Assembly: GCA_902478365.1 (NCBI GenBank)
Contig: CABSKX010000064.1
Span: forward strand, 1 to 11,255
DNA length: 11,255 bases
Source: an uncultured Collinsella sp.
Lineage (GTDB): Bacteria; Actinomycetota; Coriobacteriia; Coriobacteriales; Coriobacteriaceae
Reading direction: 5' to 3'
The notes under the pieces are model-generated. The model was not told the origin of the DNA, searched no databases, and saw only the letters and a program-made list of their open reading frames with translations. The position numbers were made by a program, and so were the translations under genes. Positions 6,079 through 11,255 of the stretch are shown here, in pieces. Numbering within the stretch: the first letter of the stretch is position 1; each line of letters starts with the position of its first letter.

Positions 6079-7860
6079 TTACTCGTTGAGTAGCCTTACG
6101 GCTTCGGCGGCCATGTTCTCGACCGTCATGCCGTTCTGAGCGAGCAGCTCGTTGGGGTCGTAGCGGTCGGGGAAGCCCTTGGCGATGCCGAAGGTGCGCG
6201 TGCGCACGGGCGTGCAGGCCAGGTAGCACGCCACGCGCTCGCCCCAGCCGCCGTCCAAGATGCCGTCCTCGAGGGTGACGACGACGCGATGCTCGGCGGC
6301 AAGGCTGTCGAGGAACTCGCGGTCGAGCTCGGTTGCGAAGCGCGGGTTGACGAGCGTGGCTTCGATACCGTACTCGGCGGCCAAGCGGTTTGCCACACGC
6401 TCGCCTAGCTCAAAGAAATCGCCGAGCGCGAGCACGGCAACGTCGCGGCCCTGGCGCACCACGTTGTAGCGAACGGCGCTGTAGTCGGTGTCCTCGGCGG
6501 GCGCAAAATCGGGGCGGCTAACCAGGCCAATGCCCGGTACGCGGATCGCCACGGGATGTTCGCGGTGGTCGAGCGACCAGCTCAGCATGGACAGGTATTC
6601 CTCCATGCAGGCCGGCGCCAAGTAGCGCATGTTGGGAAGAGCGCCCAGCATGGAAATATCAAAGAACGAGAGGTGCGTCTCGGATGTGGTGCCAAAGATC
6701 GACGCGCCAAACACCAAGATGGTTGCGGGGGCATCGTTGAGGCACAGGTCGTGCCACAGCTCGTCGTAGGCGCGCTGCAAAAACGTGCCGTACACACCAA
6801 AGACTGGCTTGGCGCCCGAGCGCGCAAGCGCGGTGGCAAAAGTTACGGCGTGCTCCTCGGCAATGCCCACGTCGACAAACTGCTTACCTGCCGCAGCGCG
6901 AAGCTCGGGTGTAAAGCCCATGATGTAGGGCGTGGCGGCCGTGATGCCCACGACCTGCGAATCGCGCTCGATGGCGGTGCTGAGCGCCTCGCCCGTAATA
7001 TCGGCATAGGTGCGCGGTGCGGGCTCGCTCGGATGGCCCGGGCAGAGCTTGCGCCCAGTCGCCATGTCAAACGGACCCACGTGGTGCCAGCGTTCCGGGT
7101 CGCTCTGGGCTGGCTCAAAGCCCTTGCCCTTGGCGGTGGAGACGTGCAGCACGATGGGGTGATCGATATTGCGCAGTTCCTGCAACGCGTCGACGAGGGC
7201 CAACACATCGTTACCGGCGTCCAGATAGCGGTAGTCGAGCCCCATCGCGCGGAAAACGTTGCGCTCACAGGTACCGTTGCTGGCGCGCAGCTCGGCCAGA
7301 TTGCGATACAGGCCGCCATGGTTCTCGGCAATGGACTGGTCATTATCGTTGACGATGATGACCAGGTTGCTATCGAGTTCGGCGGCATTGTTAAAGCCCT
7401 CAAACGCCAGGCCGCCCGAAAGCGAGCCGTCGCCAATGATGGTGATGACGTTATACGTGTCGCCCGCCAGGTCACGCGCGTGGGCAAGGCCGCAGCCCAG
7501 GCTCACCGACGTGGAGGTATGGCCCATGGCGAACAGGTCGTGCTCGGACTCGTTGGGATTGGCAAAGCCAGAAGCCTCACCATAACGCTTCGGGTCGATA
7601 TAGGTGTACGCGCGCCCGGTCAGCGCCTTGTGGGCGTAGGTCTGGTGCGACACGTCAAAGACAATTTTGTCGGTGGGGGAGTTAAACACGCGATGGAGCG
7701 CGACCGTGAGCTCAACGACGCCCAAGTTGGGGGCAACGTGCCCGCCGACGGCGGCGGAGCTTTCGAGGATGGCGTGGCGAATCTCGCCGCAGAGCAGCGG
7801 AAGCTCGGCGCGGTCGAGAGCCTTGACGTCCTCGGGCGTTGTCGTTTGCGTAAGCAGCAT
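6079..7860 (-). CDS. dxs: 1-deoxy-D-xylulose-5-phosphate synthase family protein, divergent acceptor site
   Basis: The 593-residue cytoplasmic protein aligns end to end with Dxs, the thiamine-diphosphate enzyme that joins pyruvate and glyceraldehyde 3-phosphate in the MEP isoprenoid pathway (E. coli Dxs is about 620 residues). Conserved: GGHVAPNLGVVELT with His41, SHQTYAHK (71-78), the diphosphate-binding GDGSLSGG (143-150) with Asn171, catalytic Glu335 in GIAEEHAVTF, and Tyr357 and Arg363 in YGTFLQR. Not conserved: E. coli Arg420 (DRAG) is Gly385 in FGAS, Asp427 is Thr392, and Arg478 (YPRG) is Gly443 in VPGIG; His431 is kept as His396. The two lost arginines bind the substrate phosphate, so it may be a paralogue with another acceptor. 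The start is the first ATG in the frame; a stop codon lies four codons upstream. It is transcribed alone, with its own terminator. Confidence 0.85.
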   Translation of the reverse strand: MLLTQTTTPEDVKALDRAELPLLCGEIRHAILESSAAVGGHVAPNLGVVELTVALHRVFNSPTDKIVFDVSHQTYAHKALTGRAYTYIDPKRYGEASGFANPNESEHDLFAMGHTSTSVSLGCGLAHARDLAGDTYNVITIIGDGSLSGGLAFEGFNNAAELDSNLVIIVNDNDQSIAENHGGLYRNLAELRASNGTCERNVFRAMGLDYRYLDAGNDVLALVDALQELRNIDHPIVLHVSTAKGKGFEPAQSDPERWHHVGPFDMATGRKLCPGHPSEPAPRTYADITGEALSTAIERDSQVVGITAATPYIMGFTPELRAAAGKQFVDVGIAEEHAVTFATALARSGAKPVFGVYGTFLQRAYDELWHDLCLNDAPATILVFGASIFGTTSETHLSFFDISMLGALPNMRYLAPACMEEYLSMLSWSLDHREHPVAIRVPGIGLVSRPDFAPAEDTDYSAVRYNVVRQGRDVAVLALGDFFELGERVANRLAAEYGIEATLVNPRFATELDREFLDSLAAEHRVVVTLEDGILDGGWGERVACYLACTPVRTRTFGIAKGFPDRYDPNELLAQNGMTVENMAAEAVRLLNE

Positions 7861-8088
7861 CGTTGTGGGTTACTCCATGCGAATCGTGCGCCGGCACTCC
7901 CTCGGCCGGCACAATTGCACAAGACAGTCTCGCACATTTTGGCGTTTGATATGTGACGGCGGCGCGGTAATTCGCCAACTGGCGGGGCAAAACGTTTTGT
8001 CCGATGCCATACTGATGTGTTCCATGTTGTTTTTATCGATTGCGCACAGGCCGTGGCTTGTCGTCGTGAGTCGCTGAAAGGAGGCAGC
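7861..8088. other. Divergent intergenic region between the dxs-like and HD genes
   Basis: This 228-bp stretch must hold both divergent promoters, but I could not assign either confidently. It contains a GC-rich imperfect hairpin in the dxs leader (about 7887-7913, CCGGC arms), CGCCA-2-TGGCG (7973-7984) and the palindrome CAAAACGTTTTG (7988-7999). A reading frame starting at 8017 extends the HD gene upstream but lacks a ribosome site. Confidence 0.6.
7985..8002. promoter_or_regulatory. Candidate operator palindrome
   Basis: GGGCAAAACGTTTTGTCC: a perfect 12-bp palindrome, CAAAACGTTTTG (7988-7999), flanked by further matching bases. A central CG with AAAAC/GTTTT half-sites is the shape of LacI-family operators. 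It lies between divergent genes, 87 bp upstream of the HD gene start. No matching repressor gene is in the window. Confidence 0.45.
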
Positions 8089-8646
8089 ATGTCCGATGTC
8101 GTTCGTGCCGAGAAAATCGCGTGCGAAGTAGACCATGCTGCCCGTCAGCTGGCGCAGGCGGGCCGTCTGGACCTGACGCGCGAGTTTATCCAGCATGGCG
8201 ATGTGACGGTGTATACGCATGTGACCTCGGTGGCGCGGGCAAGTCTGTCCTTTGCCGAGCGCTTGGGCCGTGCTGGCATTTCGGTCGACCGTGCCTCGCT
8301 GCTGCGCGGAGCCCTGTTACACGATTACTTTCTCTACGATTGGCACGACCCCGACCCGAGCCATCGACTGCACGGATTTCGGCATCCGTTTTTTGCCCTG
8401 GCACGTGCGGAGGAAGATTTTGAGCTGACGTCGCGCGAGCGGAATATTATCGTGCGGCATATGTTTCCGCTGGTGCCGGTGCCGCCGACGTGTCGTGAGG
8501 CTTGGATTGTATGCCTGGCAGATAAATGGTGCGCGCTGCGCGAGACGGTCGCCGGCCGTCTGCCGCGCAAAGACGACGCGAACGATTTGAGCGAGGGCTC
8601 GAGCGACGGCTCGAGCAAAGATTCGAGTGAAAAGAAGAGAGGGTAG
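8089..8646 (+). CDS. HD-domain protein (predicted metal-dependent phosphohydrolase)
   Basis: A 185-residue cytoplasmic protein with an HD-superfamily pattern: His44 (VYTHVTSVA), the HD doublet His78-Asp79 (LLHDYFLYDWH), further His at 95, 99 and 124, and a distal Asp145 (LADKW). This predicts a divalent-metal site and phosphohydrolase activity on an unknown substrate. I chose ATG 8089 over the upstream frame start at 8017 because AAAGGAGG (8077-8084) lies directly upstream at proper spacing. The last 25 residues are a Ser/Gly/Asp/Lys-rich tail (EGSSDGSSKDSSEKK) encoded by imperfect 12-bp tandem repeats with GGCTCGAGC cores (about 8595-8630); it looks disordered. The CmpB-family gene starts 3 nt after its stop, so the two are one operon and probably act together, but their joint role is unknown. 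Confidence 0.85.
   Translation: MSDVVRAEKIACEVDHAARQLAQAGRLDLTREFIQHGDVTVYTHVTSVARASLSFAERLGRAGISVDRASLLRGALLHDYFLYDWHDPDPSHRLHGFRHPFFALARAEEDFELTSRERNIIVRHMFPLVPVPPTCREAWIVCLADKWCALRETVAGRLPRKDDANDLSEGSSDGSSKDSSEKKRG
8595..8630 (+). repeat. 12-bp imperfect tandem repeat inside the HD gene
   Basis: Three consecutive units, built on GGCTCGAGC or its variant GATTCGAGT, encode the serine-rich C-terminal tail of the HD protein. Copy number may vary between strains, changing tail length without shifting the frame. Confidence 0.6.
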
Positions 8647-8649
8647 ACG

Positions 8650-9669
8650 GTGGGGACCGCGATCGACATGGCATTTGACGGCGCGACGCTTGCCGCCTGT
8701 CCGCTTTCGGCACTGGTGCTCTCGTTCGTCTTCTACGGGTTTTGCGGCTGGGCATGGGAATCGACGGTCTGCGCCATGCTCAACCACGGACGCTTTGCCA
8801 ACAGCGGCTTTTTGCTGGGACCGTGTTGCCCCATCTATGGCGCGGGCGGCATTGCCTGCTGGCTTTTGCTGCGCGGGATTCCGGATGCGTCGAGCCAGTT
8901 TGTCGCTGCAGCGCTCGTATGCAGCGTGATTGAGTACAGCGTGGGCGTGCTGTTGGAAAAAACAACGGGCGCTCGCTTTTGGGACTATTCGCACCTGCCG
9001 TTTAACCTGCACGGGCGCATCTGCCTGTACTGGGCCTGCGCGTTTGGCCTGGGTGCGCTGTGCATTTGCCGTTTAGTGGAGCCGGCATTGCTGGGGCTGC
9101 TTGGCTATCTGCCGGTGCTGATTGTGCGGTTGTCCGCCTTTATCGTCGCGGTCGCGATGATGGTCGACGCGGTGTGCTCGTTGGCGAGCTGGCGGCGTCT
9201 GTCCGATCAGCTGGAGCGCGTGCGCGCCGACCTTGCCGACCGCATCAATGAGTCGCTCGCCGATGCGTCCGACTCCATGCTCGAACGTATTCCCGATTCG
9301 GCGATCGACTCGGTGGCACAGACGCATATCCGCAGCCGTGCCGTTAACGCGTGGCTGGCGGAGCTGGGCGATGCGACGCTCGATGCCCTGCGCGAGAAGG
9401 CTTCGATGCCGACGTTTATTTCGGATGGTGCTCGCGGCCTGGCGCTCGCTGCCCGCCGCGTGGCCGATGCCGCGCCGAGCATGCCGCGTCCGTCGCTCAG
9501 TCGTCGCCTTGCCGGTAAGCGCATGAGCCGTCCGGTGCCGAGCGTGTCACTCAGTCGTCGTGACCTGCGCTTTTTCAATGCCTTCCCGCGTCTGCGCATC
9601 AATCGCTACGAAGGTGTCATTCGAGCAACTAATCTCCGCGACCGCGCCCACGAGCTGTTTCGGCGCTAG
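8650..9669 (+). CDS. Putative ABC-transporter type IV membrane protein (CmpB family, PF06541)
   Basis: The 339-residue protein has an N-terminal CmpB-type membrane domain. Recognisable family signatures are GWAWES (33-38), GFLLGPCCPIYGAGG (53-67), IEYSVGVLLEK (94-104) and FWDYSHLPFNLHGRICL (110-126). Hydrophobic segments lie at about 20-40, 62-75, 83-102, 124-142 and 148-178. A long, mostly hydrophilic C-terminal region (about 180-339) follows, rich in Arg, Ala and Ser and with probable helices; it is presumably cytoplasmic. I chose GTG 8650 because AGAGGG precedes it at good spacing; an in-frame ATG at 8668 is the alternative. The gene begins 3 nt after the HD gene. The family name implies ABC transport, but no ATPase is encoded nearby and the true function is unknown. 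Confidence 0.87.
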   Translation: MGTAIDMAFDGATLAACPLSALVLSFVFYGFCGWAWESTVCAMLNHGRFANSGFLLGPCCPIYGAGGIACWLLLRGIPDASSQFVAAALVCSVIEYSVGVLLEKTTGARFWDYSHLPFNLHGRICLYWACAFGLGALCICRLVEPALLGLLGYLPVLIVRLSAFIVAVAMMVDAVCSLASWRRLSDQLERVRADLADRINESLADASDSMLERIPDSAIDSVAQTHIRSRAVNAWLAELGDATLDALREKASMPTFISDGARGLALAARRVADAAPSMPRPSLSRRLAGKRMSRPVPSVSLSRRDLRFFNAFPRLRINRYEGVIRATNLRDRAHELFRR

Positions 9670-9674
9670 CCGGG

Positions 9675-9842
9675 ATGGGCGCGCTCACGGCTCCCTTGCT
9701 CGCGTATTTCCCGTTCGTTTCGCGCCCGTTGCCGCGCCGTTTCCAAGATTGCGGCACCGTTGGAGACGGCAAGATTTGGGTCGAGCCGGTCGAGGAGGTC
9801 ATCCGCATCCGTACCGACGAACACGGCCCCGCCGCGGTGTAG
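9675..9842 (+). pseudogene. glnB: C-terminal fragment of a P-II nitrogen regulatory protein (GlnB-like), 55 codons
   Basis: A short ORF (ATG to TAG) begins 5 nt after the CmpB stop. Residues 26-55 closely match the end of P-II proteins: CGTVGDGKIWV followed by EPVEEVIRIRT and DEHGPAAV correspond to the family's TGxIGDGKIFVxPVEEVIRIRTGExG. This half contains the C-terminal signature region but lacks the T-loop and most of the ATP and 2-oxoglutarate site; an intact GlnB has about 112 residues. The first 25 residues do not resemble P-II. The +1 frame just upstream reads AVSKIAA, which resembles the helix that normally precedes the signature, so a small deletion with frameshift is plausible. G/C at third positions is high, as in a recently active gene. 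No good ribosome site is seen. A remnant is more likely than a working microprotein. Confidence 0.7.
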
Positions 9843-9858
9843 GACAATCTTTCGCCTG

Positions 9859-9888
9859 ACGGGCGTGCCTCTCTTGGGATGCGCCCGT
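9859..9888 (+). terminator. Possible weak terminator ahead of the HAD gene
   Basis: ACGGGCG and CGCCCGT pair as a 7-bp stem around a 16-nt loop, without a clear T-tract. It sits after the P-II fragment and overlaps the region of the next promoter, so it could end the HD-CmpB transcript or be incidental. Confidence 0.35.
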
Positions 9889-9901
9889 TCTCGTCTACAA
9901 T
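9874..9901 (+). promoter_or_regulatory. Promoter of the HAD phosphatase gene
   Basis: -35 TTGGGA (9874-9879), a 16-nt spacer and -10 TACAAT (9896-9901), with a leader of about 22 nt before the start codon at 9930. The -10 is close to consensus and the -35 is moderate. Confidence 0.55.
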
Positions 9902-9929
9902 ATCGTGCAGACGAAGGAGAGGCGTGCCC

Positions 9930-10787
9930 ATGATCAAGATGTTTGCGAGTGACTTAGACGGAACGCTGTTGAATGCCCTGCACGAGGCAGACGGGACCAT
10001 TCGCCGTGCCATTCGCGAGCTGACCGAGGCTGGCCTGCATGTGGTTCCCGCGACCGGACGCTCGACGCTGCCGATCGGCGAGCATGGCTTTACAGGTCTG
10101 GCACTCGACGCCTGCTGCTCTAATGGCTCCATCGTGCGCGACAGTCATGGCGAGGTGCTCAAGACCTGGACCATCGACCCGCAGGTTACCGAGGAGCTGC
10201 TCAAGGCGTTCCCGGACATTTGCTTCGACTGCTCCACGCCCGACGGCATGTTCTCGAGCGGTTCGTTCGAGATGCACCAGGCGGGCTTTAAAAAGGACAG
10301 TCCTATCAAGCGCATCGTGATGCGCGGCATGCGTGCACGTGGCGGGTATCACGAGGAACAGTATTTCGACCAGTCGATCGGTGACATCCTGCGCCATGAC
10401 GTGTGCAAAATCAACTGCCGCGTGACCTCGCCCGAGCTGGAGCGCGACCTTAAGGCATATTTGGCCGAGCGATCGGACCGCGTGGTCAACGCGCCGTTCG
10501 ATCCGGTGATGTTCGAGATCACGGACGTGGCGTGCAACAAGGGCGAGAGCGTGGCGTGGCTGGCGGGCTACTACGGTATTGCCGAGGACGAGGTCGCGGT
10601 CTACGGCGACGGCGGCAACGATATCGCCATGCTCAAGCGCTTCCGTCACAGCTACGCGACCAAAAACGGCAGTGACGCGGCCAAGGCCGCCGCGAGCGCG
10701 ACCATCGGCAGTTGCATGGTCCACGCCGTCCCCAAACACATGCTCGCCACCATGCATAAGCAAAACTCCCGCACCGTCATCGAATAA
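9930..10787 (+). CDS. Cof-type HAD-superfamily hydrolase (sugar-phosphate phosphatase-like)
   Basis: A 285-residue cytoplasmic phosphatase of the HAD superfamily, Cof/YbjI (IIB cap) subgroup. All four motifs are visible: motif I DLDGT with nucleophile Asp8 and acid/base Asp10, motif II in ATGR (41-44), Lys204 in CNKGE, and motif IV GDGGND with Asp227 and Asp231. The cap domain spans roughly residues 85-190. Members typically dephosphorylate sugar phosphates, flavin precursors or pyridoxal phosphate with low specificity; the substrate here is not predictable. I chose ATG 9930, preceded by AAGGAG (9914-9919) at 10 nt. GTG 9924, two codons upstream, is a possible alternative at tighter spacing. 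It has its own promoter, and a hairpin follows 1 nt after the stop. Confidence 0.9.
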   Translation: MIKMFASDLDGTLLNALHEADGTIRRAIRELTEAGLHVVPATGRSTLPIGEHGFTGLALDACCSNGSIVRDSHGEVLKTWTIDPQVTEELLKAFPDICFDCSTPDGMFSSGSFEMHQAGFKKDSPIKRIVMRGMRARGGYHEEQYFDQSIGDILRHDVCKINCRVTSPELERDLKAYLAERSDRVVNAPFDPVMFEITDVACNKGESVAWLAGYYGIAEDEVAVYGDGGNDIAMLKRFRHSYATKNGSDAAKAAASATIGSCMVHAVPKHMLATMHKQNSRTVIE

Positions 10788-10788
10788 T

Positions 10789-10815
10789 GCGACAAAGGGA
10801 CTGCCCCTTTGTCGC
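10789..10815. repeat. REP-like hairpin repeat, copy 2 (possible terminator of the HAD gene)
   Basis: GCGACAAAGGG and CCCTTTGTCGC form a perfect 11-bp stem with a 5-nt loop (ACTGC), starting 1 nt after the HAD stop codon. It shares its core with the hairpin at 5823-5848. A G-rich then T-rich stretch follows, so it may also act as a terminator. Confidence 0.7.
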
Positions 10816-10829
10816 GGGGGTTTGTGTTC

Positions 10830-10877
10830 TTGGAATACGAACATATATTCGTATATATAACTAGGCTCTGGTAGAAT
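10830..10877 (+). promoter_or_regulatory. Promoter region of the small toxin-like ORF with SOS-box-like palindrome
   Basis: The palindrome ATACGAACATATATTCGTAT (10835-10854) has one mismatched pair. Its core CGAACATATATTCG (10838-10851) differs at one base from CGAACATATGTTCG, the form of LexA box used in Gram-positive bacteria (consensus CGAAC-N4-GTTCG). Two promoter readings are possible: TTGGAA (10830-10835), 18 nt, TATATA (10854-10859); or TTCGTA (10848-10853), 18 nt, TAGAAT (10872-10877). The palindrome overlaps the -35 in either case. I favour TAGAAT because the same hexamer occurs at the matching place in the convergent promoter. LexA control is inferred. Confidence 0.55.
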
Positions 10878-10906
10878 CGGTATCGTTGACGGCAGTTCCA
10901 TGTGCC

Positions 10907-10941
10907 GGGCAGCGCCCTCCATCTGATGGGAGGTGATGCCC
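10907..10941 (+). promoter_or_regulatory. Hairpin sequestering the ribosome binding site of the toxin-like ORF
   Basis: GGGCA (10907-10911) pairs with TGCCC (10937-10941), and CCTCCAT (10916-10922) pairs with ATGGGAGG (10926-10933, one bulged G). The structure ends at the base before the ATG and buries the very strong Shine-Dalgarno sequence GGGAGGTGAT. Translation would need this hairpin to open, as in many type I toxin messages. Confidence 0.6.
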
Positions 10942-11082
10942 ATGACCGATTTGATTGATTTCGTGAGACTTCTGACCGCTTTGGCTCGTTCTTCACAGCG
11001 CTTGTCGGCCTTTCCGAGGCACTCAAGCAGCGTTCGAAGCGCAATAGAAGGGGTCGCCGCCGCTAAGGCGTTGACCCCCTAA
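10942..11082 (+). pseudogene. Small holin-like (Hol-Tox type) toxin ORF, apparently frameshifted
   Basis: The ATG at 10942 follows a near-perfect ribosome site (GGGAGGTGAT). The frame as written gives 46 residues, beginning MTDLIDFVRLLTA, then a non-hydrophobic tail ending at 11082. The -1 frame from about 10980 instead reads FGSFFTALVGLSEALKQ, then RSKRNRRGRRR, and stops at 11066. Joined, these give a 41-residue peptide: one membrane helix around an AFGSF motif and a very basic C-terminus, the architecture of putative holin-like toxins (I recall PF16935). The second frame has a stop at 10956-10958 and no start codon of its own, so it can only be reached from the first. Loss of one T in GCTTTTGGC would explain the break. 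A programmed frameshift is possible, but no classic slippery heptamer is present. Membrane depolarisation would be the expected activity of the intact form. Confidence 0.5.
11050..11078. terminator. Shared hairpin at the end of the convergent toxin-like and antisense transcripts
   Basis: GGGGTC (11050-11055) pairs with GACCCC (11073-11078), and the inner arms CGCC (11058-11061) and GGCG (11067-11070) pair around GCTAA. It lies between the two convergent promoters. T-tracts are weak on both strands (CTTCTATTG on the - strand), so termination strength is uncertain. Confidence 0.45.
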
Positions 11083-11128
11083 TGCAAACAACGGCGCTGC
11101 CCAGCTAGCTACAACTTGGGCTGCCGTC
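11050..11128 (-). ncRNA. Candidate short antisense RNA convergent with the toxin-like ORF
   Basis: Predicted from the - strand promoter at 11135-11163. With the usual spacing, transcription would start near 11128 and run toward the shared hairpin, giving an RNA of about 80 nt. It would overlap the 3' end of the toxin-like message and contains no ORF with a ribosome site. Its 5' part carries GACGGCAG and GGGCAGCGCC, both also present in the toxin-like leader (10888-10895 and 10907-10916). Existence is inferred from promoter and context only. Confidence 0.4.
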
Positions 11129-11134
11129 GACACT

Positions 11135-11163
11135 ATTCTACCCACGAATGCCATTTCGGACAA
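11135..11163 (-). promoter_or_regulatory. Promoter of the candidate antisense RNA
   Basis: On the - strand: -35 TTGTCC (complement of 11158-11163), a 17-nt spacer and -10 TAGAAT (complement of 11135-11140). Spacing is ideal and both hexamers are close to consensus. No SOS-box-like palindrome overlaps it, so it may be constitutive. Confidence 0.6.
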
Positions 11164-11255
11164 TCGGTAATGCCGCTTCAAAAGCCAGGCACAACTGGCA
11201 CCTTGATTATCGACTTTATCCGAACACCTCCCACATTCATCCGCACATGTACGGA
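11164..11255. other. Right edge, no gene firmly supported
   Basis: Two frames stay open to the edge: a + strand frame from ATG 11148 (36 codons, no ribosome site) and a - strand frame entering from the right and ending with TGA at 11178-11180, which could be the last 25 codons of a gene. A small GCCAG/CTGGC hairpin lies at 11184-11199. The sequence is too short to choose between these. Confidence 0.4.

Noticed and set aside
6556..7956. A 466-codon open frame on the + strand
   Set aside because: It lies fully antisense to the dxs-like gene, which has clear family motifs. Long antisense frames are common in GC-rich genes.
8317..9012. A 231-codon open frame on the - strand
   Set aside because: It is antisense to the HD and CmpB-type genes and spans their junction, which a real gene would be unlikely to do.
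9954..10943. A 329-codon open frame on the - strand
   Set aside because: It is antisense to the HAD phosphatase, whose motifs are intact, and its product resembles no family I know.
11022..11253. A - strand frame open from the right edge through the toxin-like locus
   Set aside because: It crosses the antisense promoter and shared hairpin and has no ribosome site before its ATG at about 11154; chance is the simpler explanation.

Overview
The window looks like a chromosomal segment of a high-GC Coriobacteriia bacterium, most likely Collinsella or a close relative. That placement is inference: it rests on strong G/C preference at third codon positions, twin-arginine lipoprotein signals, short intergenic hairpin repeats, and the pairing of an HD protein with a CmpB-type membrane protein. 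No rRNA, tRNA or CRISPR array was seen.

Left edge (1-1307, + strand): two overlapping multi-spanning membrane proteins with visibly lower GC than the rest, probably paired ABC-2-type permeases whose ATPase lies outside the window. A strong hairpin (1347-1382) separates them from the next block.

Centre-left (1417-5702, - strand): a five-gene amino-acid uptake operon. Reading in its own direction it encodes a Tat-type lipoprotein binding protein, a GluC-like permease, a GluD-like permease (ATGA overlap), a GlnQ-type ATPase, and a class I amidotransferase of the gamma-glutamyl-GABA hydrolase family. A consensus-like promoter lies just upstream, and a hairpin between the binding-protein gene and the permeases may raise the ratio of binding protein to transporter. 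The likely job is import of glutamate or glutamine followed by hydrolysis of gamma-glutamyl compounds.

Centre (5776-7860): an intergenic stretch holds a REP-like hairpin, two tandem 55-bp palindromes and the terminator of a Dxs-family gene (- strand). That Dxs homologue keeps the thiamine-diphosphate machinery but has lost both substrate-phosphate-binding arginines.

Right half (8089-10787, + strand): an HD-domain hydrolase and a CmpB-family membrane protein in one operon, then a 55-codon ORF whose C-terminal half is recognisably the end of a P-II (GlnB) signalling protein, then a Cof-type HAD phosphatase with its own promoter.

Right end (10830-11165): the most interesting part. It looks like a small type I toxin-antitoxin-like locus: a SOS-box-like palindrome over the promoter, a hairpin sequestering a very strong Shine-Dalgarno sequence, a holin-like toxin ORF broken by an apparent 1-nt frameshift, and a convergent promoter for a short antisense RNA.
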